Below, in pieces: positions 1-7,301 of a DNA stretch of 33,104 nucleotides. Positions within the stretch are counted from its first letter, which is position 1. Each line of letters begins with the position of its first letter. The position numbers were made by a program, and so were the translations under genes. Source of the DNA: Parcubacteria group bacterium (GTDB lineage: Bacteria; Patescibacteriota; Minisyncoccia; Phycocordibacterales; CALRBT01); assembly GCA_943354475.1 (NCBI GenBank), contig CALRBT010000011.1, positions 1 through 33,104 on the forward strand. The letters are read 5' to 3'. The notes under the pieces were generated by a model, which worked only from the letters and a program-made list of their open reading frames with translations, ran no database searches and was not told the origin of the DNA.

Positions 1-62
1 GGGCGCAGGCCTTTGGCCTGCGCCCGCTGACCTAAAACCTACAAGCTACCACCTATAACCTT
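1..62. repeat. Perfect hairpin (GGGCGCAGGCC-TTT-GGCCTGCGCCC) followed by CCTA-type degenerate repeats
   Basis: Direct reading: 11-bp perfect inverted repeat, then acctaaaacctacaagctaccacctataacc; a related composite lies at 15946-16023 on the other strand. Confidence 0.6.
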
Positions 63-217
63 CTGGTTTTCGATTGACTTTTGGGGTGATTTTGTTAGTA
101 TTGGTTCGCATAAACAGAGGATTTTAGAGGACTGCGCCACGGTTACCAGGGCAGTCTCTTTCAAGTTATAGGGTCTGTTGTGTTTTAAATAGCTTACATC
201 TTAAACCTAATATTATT

Positions 218-688
218 ATGAAAGAAGACGGAAAAGAGTACTTAACAAAAGAGAAATTCGAGGCACTAAAGGTTGAACTCGACACACTCAAGAATGTGAA
301 GCGAAAAGAGATCGCTGATAATCTTGAGTATGCAAAATCACTCGGTGATCTCTCAGAAAATGCTGAGTATCACGAGGCACGTGAGAATCAGGCTTCAACT
401 GAAGAGCGAATTCTTACCATTGAAAATATTCTCAATTCCGCAGTAATTGTTTCTGACTATCATGGGGATACTGCGAACATTGGCTCAACAGTTACCATTA
501 AGAAGGATGGTGAGAAGGATGGTAAGATTTATCACATCGTTGGTTCTGAAGAGTCAAATATGAAAGAAAGTAAGCTCTCTCACCGATCTCCTGTTGGTGA
601 AGCGATTGTCGGTAAGAAAAAAGGGGATTCATTCACCATCAAAACAAATTCTGGAACTGTGGTGTATACCATCGTGGATATTAAATAA
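218..688 (+). CDS. greA: Transcription elongation factor GreA
   Basis: YLTKEKFEALKVELDTLKN...LGDLSENAEYHEAREN...SPVGEAIVGKKKGD is a typical GreA pattern. Confidence 0.95.
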   Translation: MKEDGKEYLTKEKFEALKVELDTLKNVKRKEIADNLEYAKSLGDLSENAEYHEARENQASTEERILTIENILNSAVIVSDYHGDTANIGSTVTIKKDGEKDGKIYHIVGSEESNMKESKLSHRSPVGEAIVGKKKGDSFTIKTNSGTVVYTIVDIK

Positions 689-689
689 A

Positions 690-900
690 ACAGGTTTTCT
701 GCCTCTCCTCGTAGGCAAGCTCTCGAGGTATTCGGCACAAAACACCATGGCTGTTTTTTTGGAATAGGAGTGGTCCTCCGACCACTCAACACACAACGCG
801 TGTTTTCATACCCGCGGCAAAGCCTTGAGTTATTCAAACATCGCACTCCAATAATCAAGGCTACCAAAGCACCATAAAAGCCCAAGTTTTGCTTGGGTTT
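690..900 (+). ncRNA. Candidate structured noncoding region ending in an intrinsic terminator
   Basis: Hairpins GAGTGGTC-CTCC-GACCACTC (768-787) and AGCCTTGA(g)TTATT...AATAATCAAGGCT (821-862), then terminator CCCAAG-ttttg-CTTGGG-TTTTT; no credible ORF. Confidence 0.35.
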
Positions 901-902
901 TT
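876..902 (+). terminator. Intrinsic terminator
   Basis: CCCAAG ttttg CTTGGG followed by a T run. Confidence 0.7.
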
Positions 903-1190
903 GTGGTTCTAGGCGAATTCTCAGGATTAGGAGTAGTCTCAGATGTGTTTCATAAAACAATTTGACTTGAAATTTGTCAAATTTTAGTGTATTATTTCTT
1001 TAACGCAAGGATATCTAATCAACGGCACTTATCAGACTCGTTCATTTCATAAGTCGACAGTGCAGGAATCTCATCCGCACTAGTGAAAAGTCTCTAGAGT
1101 TTGTGCTTTAGAAATCGCATTGTTTCGTTACTAGTTAACGGATGCAATAGAGAATGGTTTCTATATCAAAAGCCGTAATAATAAAAAAAT

Positions 1191-1852
1191 ATGACTAATA
1201 ACATTAGTTTACCTAAGGTGTCAGCTCGTTTCGTTCTAGGGGTAACTTTGGCCCTCGCTGCTATAATGGCCCTATCAGCACCACTTCTTACTCACGCAGC
1301 GACACTTCTCGTGAATTACAGTTTGGTATGTCAGGAGCAGACGTCTCTGATCTCCAAAGATTTCTAGCGCAGGATAATACTATTTATCCTCAAGGTTTGG
1401 TAACAGGTTATTTTGGTACGCTTACCAAAGCAGCAGTCTCAAACTTCCAAGCTCGAAATGGAATCTCTAACATTGGACGCGTTGGTCCTGTTACTATGGC
1501 TGCAATAAACGCTCAGATGGGTGGTGGTCTCGTCGGCTCAGGTCCAGTAATTGGTCCTGTCTTTATTACCACAGGGAACACAGGTGCTACTATGACTTGG
1601 AACACTTCAGGAAATTCTGCAGCAATCATTTACTACAGTACAGCTCCACTTGCGATGACCGAAGCTTCAGCTACTACTGGGGTTACCATCGGTGGCTCAA
1701 GTATGCTCGTTCACACAGATCAACGATCTACTCACGCCGCGACACTAACAGGATTGCTCTCAAATAGCACTTACTATTACGTTGTCTACGCAAAGGACGC
1801 TTCAGGTAATGAAAGCATCACATGGCCTTCAACCTTTAGAACTACAAATTAG
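1191..1852 (+). pseudogene. Secreted peptidoglycan-binding (PG_binding_1) + fibronectin III-like protein, apparently frameshifted near 1300-1325
   Basis: Frame from ATG 1191 encodes a signal peptide (MTNNISLPKVSARFVLGVTLALAAIMALSAPLLTHAA) but stops at 1367; the PG-binding frame (RELQFGMSGADVSDLQRFLAQD...) is open upstream of the listed ATG 1328 in a different phase. Confidence 0.7.
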
Positions 1853-1874
1853 TCACAGAGTGTTTTTAAGTATG

Positions 1875-1903
1875 AAAACCGTTGACCCGTTCAACGGTTT
1901 TTG
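1875..1903 (+). terminator. Intrinsic terminator
   Basis: AAAACCGTTGA-CCCGT-TCAACGGTTTTT. Confidence 0.8.
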
Positions 1904-1957
1904 TGCAGATGGCAAATAGTGATTATTAGTTCACAAGGTAAATAGATAAAAAAATCC

Positions 1958-2317
1958 ATGGACTCATTTAATTCACCAAGTACAAAACCACTCTACCTGG
2001 GTACACAAATAGTTTGGTATATTCTCGGCCTCATTGAAGTATTGTTGCTGTTTCGATTTGTGTTGAAATTTCTGGGCGCAAACGGTGGAGCTGGTTTTAC
2101 TAGTTTTATCTATGGCGTTACCTATGTTTTTGCTGCACCATTTCTTAACGTGTTCAAGGTTACTCAAGTTGCAGGAAGTGTCTTTGAGTGGACAACACTC
2201 TTAGCAATGTTCGTCTACTGGATTCTAGCAATGGGAATTATCAAACTATTCCTTATGGGGAAAACAGCGTCGACCCCCGAAGCTGCGGTTAAACTAAACA
2301 ATCAAGAAAAAAATTAA
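1958..2317 (+). CDS. YggT family membrane protein
   Basis: Two hydrophobic segments with a YggT-like pattern (VWYILGLIEVLLLFRFVLKFLGAN...). Confidence 0.7.
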   Translation: MDSFNSPSTKPLYLGTQIVWYILGLIEVLLLFRFVLKFLGANGGAGFTSFIYGVTYVFAAPFLNVFKVTQVAGSVFEWTTLLAMFVYWILAMGIIKLFLMGKTASTPEAAVKLNNQEKN

Positions 2318-2336
2318 AAACTATAATAAAAATCAT

Positions 2337-2489
2337 ATGGCAGATGAAATAACAGAGAAAGATCAAGAAGCAGAAGAAGCTGATCGACTGGCAAGGGGAG
2401 CAGAAGCTACCGCCGCAGAAGCTCATAGTGCGGCGGCTAAGGAGCATGAGGACTTGGCCGATGAAGAGACAGAAAAAAGTAATTCATAG
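2337..2489 (+). CDS. Small charged hypothetical protein, 50 aa (not in ORF track)
   Basis: ATG in AATCATATG context; MADEITEKDQEAEEADRLARGAEATAAEAHSAAAKEHEDLADEETEKSNS*. Confidence 0.55.
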   Translation: MADEITEKDQEAEEADRLARGAEATAAEAHSAAAKEHEDLADEETEKSNS

Positions 2490-2530
2490 TAATTATCATT
2501 AATAAAGCGCCAAAAGCGTTATATAAAAAA

Positions 2531-2680
2531 ATGTTAGCAACAATTGCCGTTATCTTAGTCGTTCTATGGTTACTTGGAATGGTTACCTCATACACAATCG
2601 GAGGATTCGTCCACATACTGCTCGTGATAGCAATCATCGTAATCTTGATCAGAGTCATCCGTGGTGAGAAGGTGCTCTAA
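2531..2680 (+). CDS. Lmo0937-family-like small membrane protein, 49 aa (not in ORF track)
   Basis: MLATIAVILVVLWLLGMVTSYTIGGFVHILLVIAIIVILIRVIRGEKVL*, typical of the ~50 aa two-TM family. Confidence 0.75.
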   Translation: MLATIAVILVVLWLLGMVTSYTIGGFVHILLVIAIIVILIRVIRGEKVL

Positions 2681-2688
2681 GGAAAAGA

Positions 2689-2744
2689 TATAAATGCAGA
2701 AAACCCCCACGCGATAAATCGCGTGGGGGTTTTCTGCATTTATA
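2689..2744. terminator. Bidirectional terminator, about 26-bp perfect stem
   Basis: TATAAATGCAGAAAACCCCCACGCGA-taaa-TCGCGTGGGGGTTTTCTGCATTTATA. Confidence 0.9.
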
Positions 2745-2782
2745 TACGGACGTCCGACGTCCGTATGTAAGCAGTTCGTACT

Positions 2783-2821
2783 AAAAAACGTAAAACCACC
2801 GGGTATCCATCCCGGTGGTGT
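2783..2821 (-). terminator. Intrinsic terminator for the minus-strand gene at 2869-3480
   Basis: Minus strand: ACCACCGGG-atggata-CCCGGTGGT followed by a T-rich tract. Confidence 0.75.
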
Positions 2822-2868
2822 TGTTGGAAGCACTTGGTGTAGGTGGCTTCCGTTGACCTATTAGTTGC

Positions 2869-3480
2869 TTAGTTCGTGAACCCTCCTGCCGCAGCAATTC
2901 TGGCCGAAGTAAATAACAGCTGGGAACTGCTCTTGATGGTGTCCAGTGCCAGTCTCATAGTGGCTAGGACGTCTTCCGCTTCAGCCAAACACTCCGCTAT
3001 GTTTGGCAGAAGACCTTTCTTCCCACACTTTCCAGCAAGAAAGCGTGTAACCGATAGGTTGGTAAGCTTGGCCGAGGCCCCGCTTATCAACCTGGAAGCC
3101 TCCTTTCCGAACCTGCCGACGAGCCGAAGCTCGCTTTCTTGTTCCGCCGTAACTGGCGTTCCAGGTGCCCCAGAGGGAAGTCCTGCCAGCACTTTCTTGG
3201 CCCTTTCTTCGCCATGGGATATCAGCACGACGCCCTGCGCCAGTTCTTGGAATATCTCCGCGACTTCGTTGTCGCCCCGTGCTTTCGCCGCAGACTGTTT
3301 TCCCAGTATGGTGACGACACGCGCGGCCCTTTCTTGGCTGAGGCCCATCTCCTTCTGAACATAGAGCACCATCTCTTGGCGTTCGGTCTCGTTTATTTTC
3401 GTGTCACCTTCCGCATTGGCGGGGGAGATGACCCCTACGATCGTCAGTATCGCGATCGCGGCCAGCATTAGAATTCGCAT
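2869..3480 (-). CDS. Predicted secreted helical hypothetical protein (GC-rich accessory unit)
   Basis: Signal peptide MRILMLAAIAILTIVGVISPANA; SD AAGGAAGG upstream; promoter on minus strand at 3559-3530. Confidence 0.8.
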   Translation of the reverse strand: MRILMLAAIAILTIVGVISPANAEGDTKINETERQEMVLYVQKEMGLSQERAARVVTILGKQSAAKARGDNEVAEIFQELAQGVVLISHGEERAKKVLAGLPSGAPGTPVTAEQESELRLVGRFGKEASRLISGASAKLTNLSVTRFLAGKCGKKGLLPNIAECLAEAEDVLATMRLALDTIKSSSQLLFTSARIAAAGGFTN

Positions 3481-3529
3481 GACTGATTCCTTCCTTGGAA
3501 CGAGATACCGACTGGTTTCTCTGAGAGAT

Positions 3530-3559
3530 ATTATATATCACATACTGTATTTTTGTCAA
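3530..3559 (-). promoter_or_regulatory. Sigma70-type promoter for 2869-3480
   Basis: Minus strand TTGACA ... 18 nt ... TATAAT. Confidence 0.75.
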
Positions 3560-3666
3560 GTAATTTAGATCGGGAACAAAAAACAACCATTTTCTCATTA
3601 AAATTAGCCCTCTCCTCGAATCTTGATTCTTGCTCTGATTGCAATAAAACGATAGACTTCATCTAT

Positions 3667-5262
3667 ATGTTTTGGGGAGATGCTCTGGTAGAAGAGTTAA
3701 AGAAAAATAAAGCAAAAGTCATCGAAAGCGGCAAACCACTAGTTGTTCGTGATGAGAAGACAGCTTCTGGACGAGTCCATGTAGGAAGTACCAGAAGTTT
3801 TGGACTCCATGGCATTGTCTCTGAGATTTTGACCGAGCAAAATGTCCCTCATACGTTTCTCTACGAAATCAACGACTTTGATGTGATGGACGGACTTCCT
3901 GTTTATCTTGATCAAGAGCGCTTCAGACCGTACATGGGGCAGCTCCTCTATACGGTCCCATCTCCAGATGATAAGGCGGAGAACTACGCTGAATACTTTG
4001 GAGCAGAGTACCGAGCAATTTTGGAAGGAATCGGATTTCGTCCTAAATTTTACCGTTCAAGTGAGATGTATAAATCAGGTCTCTATAACGAGGTAATTAA
4101 AATTGCTCTCGAACAAGCAGCTGAAATTCGAAAGCTCTATAAAACAATTTCACGTTCTGAAAAACCAGATGACTGGTTGCCACTTCAGGTTGTTTGCGAG
4201 CAGTGTGGAAAATTGGGTACAACCAAAGTAACGAGCTTTGATGGAGAGATGGTATCCTACGTTTGCCTTCCAAAGCTAGTAACGTGGGCAGAGGGTTGTG
4301 GTAATGAGGGCACAATCTCTCCGTATGATGGAAACGGCAAGCTTCCGTGGAAAGTTGAATGGGCGGCAAAATTTATTGTATTTGGAGTTGATGCAGAGGG
4401 TGGGGGAAAGGATCACTACACCAAAGGTGGAGCGAGAGATTTGGCCAACGCCATTTCGGAAGTGGTCTACAAACGAGAGCATCCTTTTGATATGCCACAT
4501 GAATTTATATTGGTTGGTGGTAAGAAGATGTCCTCGTCAAAGGGGGCAGGACTCTCAGCCAAAGGACTCTTTGACCTGCTTCCTGTGGAAATCTTCAGAC
4601 TTTTCTTGATTCGCAGCGATATCAGATCAGCAATTGATTTTGTGCCCGATGGTGACACGGTACCAATCCTCTTTGATACTTATGATAAATTCGCGGATGG
4701 CTATTTTGGTCACAACGACAAGGTTCTTCAAGATGAAAAAAGAATCTTTTTCTTGTCCCATACAGCAGAGAAACGAAAGAATCTAATGGAACATTTCCTG
4801 CCACGCTTTTCCCAGATTGCGTTCTTGGTTCAGATGCCACACATGGATATCAACGAAGAAGTGGCAAAAATGAAAGGTGCTCCACTGACCCCAGATGATA
4901 TCGAGGAAGTTGAGAAGCGGGTACACTATGCGAAGTACTGGTTGGGAACGTATGCTCCAGAGGATTATAAATTTGAAGTTCAAGAAAACCTTCCAGAAGG
5001 TGCAAAAGCTTTTTCAGATGAGCAAAAAAAGGCATTAGCCCAAGTGCTTGAGTACATAAAAGCAAATGAAGTACTCGATGGTCTTGCACTCCATACTGAA
5101 ATTCATGAAATTAGAAAGAAGAGCGGACTTGAGGCAAAAGCATTTTTCCAGACGATGTACCTTTCAGTCTTAGGTAAAGAGAGCGGACCAAAGGTTGGTT
5201 GGTTCTTGTCGGTGCTCAATCGAGATTTTTTGATAAAGCGATTTACTGAGGCATCCAAATAG
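3667..5262 (+). CDS. lysS: Lysyl-tRNA synthetase, class I
   Basis: Class I features: ASGRVHVGS (HIGH-like), KMSSSKG (KMSKS); likely start MFWGDALVEELKKNK at 3667 rather than 3553. Confidence 0.92.
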   Translation: MFWGDALVEELKKNKAKVIESGKPLVVRDEKTASGRVHVGSTRSFGLHGIVSEILTEQNVPHTFLYEINDFDVMDGLPVYLDQERFRPYMGQLLYTVPSPDDKAENYAEYFGAEYRAILEGIGFRPKFYRSSEMYKSGLYNEVIKIALEQAAEIRKLYKTISRSEKPDDWLPLQVVCEQCGKLGTTKVTSFDGEMVSYVCLPKLVTWAEGCGNEGTISPYDGNGKLPWKVEWAAKFIVFGVDAEGGGKDHYTKGGARDLANAISEVVYKREHPFDMPHEFILVGGKKMSSSKGAGLSAKGLFDLLPVEIFRLFLIRSDIRSAIDFVPDGDTVPILFDTYDKFADGYFGHNDKVLQDEKRIFFLSHTAEKRKNLMEHFLPRFSQIAFLVQMPHMDINEEVAKMKGAPLTPDDIEEVEKRVHYAKYWLGTYAPEDYKFEVQENLPEGAKAFSDEQKKALAQVLEYIKANEVLDGLALHTEIHEIRKKSGLEAKAFFQTMYLSVLGKESGPKVGWFLSVLNRDFLIKRFTEASK

Positions 5263-5267
5263 TCTCA

Positions 5268-5311
5268 AACACAAAACCCCCTCCTTGCTCGCAAGGAGGG
5301 GGTTTTGTGTT
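5268..5311. terminator. Bidirectional intrinsic terminator
   Basis: AACACAAAACCCCCTCCTTG-CTCG-CAAGGAGGGGGTTTTGTGTT. Confidence 0.9.
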
Positions 5312-5342
5312 GTGGGGGAGTGTGGATAAGTAATTAGGCAGA

Positions 5343-5389
5343 GTGGGACAAAGTGTTATAGAATGGTATTAAGGTGGGAAAAAGTGGGA
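5343..5389 (+). promoter_or_regulatory. Putative MraZ-box array upstream of mraZ
   Basis: GTGGGA at 5343, 5374 and 5384, GTGTTA at 5353; 10-nt periodicity within pairs. Confidence 0.65.
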
Positions 5390-5462
5390 TACTCAAAAAA
5401 GAGTAGTCGACGATTGTTTTGATAATCTCACTTACCAAACCTAGAAATATACAATTTCTGAC

Positions 5463-5897
5463 ATGCTCATAGGTGAATACACACATGCAATAGATGACAA
5501 AAACCGGCTCTCCGTGCCGGCTAAGTTTCGTAAAGAACTTGGAGAGAAGATCGTGATTACTCCAGGATTAGATAATTGTCTGTTTGCATATACGCTCACT
5601 GAATGGGGTAAGGTTTCAGAAAAACTCTCAGGACTTTCCATGCTTCAGGCTGATACTAGAAGTTTTAATCGATTTATGTTTGCCGGAGCAGTTGAAGTTG
5701 AGGTAGATGCTAATGGACGCATTCTGATTCCGGAATTTCTCAAAAAATTTGCAGACCTCAAGGGAAAAGTAGTAATTACCGGTATTCATTCACGAGTAGA
5801 GCTCTGGAATGAAAAAGCTTGGATTGATTACAAGAAGCGGATTGAAAAACAAGCTGATCAGTTGGCAGAGAAGCTTGGTGAAATTGGCGTATTTTAA
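5463..5897 (+). CDS. mraZ: Division/cell wall cluster transcriptional repressor MraZ
   Basis: MLIGEYTHAIDDKNRLSVPAKFRKEL...VDANGRILIPEFLKKFADLKGKVVITG. Confidence 0.97.
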   Translation: MLIGEYTHAIDDKNRLSVPAKFRKELGEKIVITPGLDNCLFAYTLTEWGKVSEKLSGLSMLQADTRSFNRFMFAGAVEVEVDANGRILIPEFLKKFADLKGKVVITGIHSRVELWNEKAWIDYKKRIEKQADQLAEKLGEIGVF

Positions 5898-5898
5898 A

Positions 5899-6025
5899 TT
5901 AGAACATATGTATCTGGCAAATTTCTTTGTTAAAATCATCGGTTTCTCCCTCACCATACATTCAAGTATGGTTCAGTCCAAACCTCGATTTTGCCTCGAA
6001 CTTTACTCAGATACCTACGTTCTAA
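5899..6025. ncRNA. Structured 127-nt element, copy 1 (mraZ-rsmH intergenic)
   Basis: TTAGAACATATGTATCTG...CAGATACCTACGTTCTAA outer stem, apical hairpin CCATAC-attcaa-GTATGG; aligns without gaps to 9011-9137. Confidence 0.75.
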
Positions 6026-6032
6026 ACACAAT

Positions 6033-6971
6033 ATGATTACTTCAGCAAAACCCGTCATTTCAAAAATAAAACCAAGCGCTCACAAGAGCGTACTACTTGA
6101 AGCTGTTCTTGATGGATTGATGCTTAAAGAAAATGATGTGGTTGTTGATGGAACACTTGGAGGATGTGGTCACAGCCTCTCGATATGTGCAAAGCTTGGA
6201 TCAGATGGAGTACTCATTGGACTCGATCAAGATAGTGCGGTAATCAATCGGGCAAAAAAAGCATTTGAAGGGGTAAAACCAAAAGTTATTCTCCACATCG
6301 CTAATTTTCGAATACTTGATGAAGTTGTTCGTGGGGAGAAAATTACCAAGGTGGACAAAATCCTTCTTGATCTTGGTTTTAGTTCAGATCAACTCGATTA
6401 TTCAGGAAGGGGATTAAGTTTTCTCAGGGACGAACCACTACTCATGACATTAACCGATGAGGTAAACCAAAACCGATTTACTGCACGAGACATTTTAAAT
6501 ACCTGGGAAGAGGAGAATATCGCAACAATTATTAAAGAATATGGAGAAGAGAGCTTTGCAAAGAAAATCGCAAAAGCGATAGTGAAATCAAGGATTAACA
6601 AATCAATTGAGACGACGTTTGATTTGGTTGAAATAATCAAATCAGCAACTCCATCATGGTATCATCACCGAAAAACTCACCCTGCCACAAAAACTTTTCA
6701 AGCACTACGGATTACGGTTAATGACGAAATAGAGGCACTCAAAGAAGGACTTCTTAATGGTTTTAACGTGTTGGCACCAAATGGACGAATGGCAGTCATC
6801 TCGTTCCACAGTCTTGAGGATCGGCTCGTTAAACACTTCTTTAGAGAAAGGGTCCTGCTTGAGCAAGGGAAAATTATTACCAAGAAGCCAATCATTCCAG
6901 AGAGACTAGAGATACAGGAGAATCCCAGATCAAGAAGTGCCAAACTACGAATTATTGAAAAAACTAACTAA
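6033..6971 (+). CDS. rsmH: 16S rRNA (cytosine(1402)-N(4))-methyltransferase
   Basis: HKSVLLEAVLDGLMLKENDVVVDGTLGGCGHS... and ISFHSLEDRLVKHFFRE; likely start MITSAKP at 6033. Confidence 0.95.
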   Translation: MITSAKPVISKIKPSAHKSVLLEAVLDGLMLKENDVVVDGTLGGCGHSLSICAKLGSDGVLIGLDQDSAVINRAKKAFEGVKPKVILHIANFRILDEVVRGEKITKVDKILLDLGFSSDQLDYSGRGLSFLRDEPLLMTLTDEVNQNRFTARDILNTWEEENIATIIKEYGEESFAKKIAKAIVKSRINKSIETTFDLVEIIKSATPSWYHHRKTHPATKTFQALRITVNDEIEALKEGLLNGFNVLAPNGRMAVISFHSLEDRLVKHFFRERVLLEQGKIITKKPIIPERLEIQENPRSRSAKLRIIEKTN

Positions 6972-6977
6972 AACCAT

Positions 6978-7286
6978 ATGATTACAAAAGCAATACGAAG
7001 CAATAACCAAGAACTCCAACAGAAATTATTTTGGATTGGTAGCCTCATCTTTGTGGCACTTGTCATATACTACTGTTTTTCAATTAATTCCATCGTTTTT
7101 GGGATTGCGGAACGCAAGGATGTTGAATCAAATATGCACACCCTAAAGTCTGACATTGCTGAGATGGAACTTGGGTATGTTGCGCTCCAAAACACCGTGA
7201 CATTAGCGTCTGCTAACTCACTTGGTTTATCACAGGTTAGTAACCCAATCTTTATTGGTGTCAGCAAAACACTTTCGTACCGATAA
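6978..7286 (+). CDS. FtsL-like small bitopic membrane protein
   Basis: Single TM, coiled-coil-like region, located between rsmH and a PBP as ftsL usually is. Confidence 0.5.
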   Translation: MITKAIRSNNQELQQKLFWIGSLIFVALVIYYCFSINSIVFGIAERKDVESNMHTLKSDIAEMELGYVALQNTVTLASANSLGLSQVSNPIFIGVSKTLSYR

Positions 7287-7301
7287 TCACGTTCTATTTC
7301 T

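Noticed and set aside
580-960. Minus-strand ORF of 126 aa
   Set aside because: Antisense to greA at one end and spans a terminator and hairpins; low-complexity translation without a recognisable domain.
2876-3471. Plus-strand ORFs (160 aa and 110 aa) opposite 2869-3480
   Set aside because: Shadow ORFs from GC-rich coding on the minus strand, which has a signal peptide, SD, promoter and terminator.
4097-5089. Several minus-strand ORFs inside lysS
   Set aside because: Antisense to a clearly identified conserved gene; no initiation signals.
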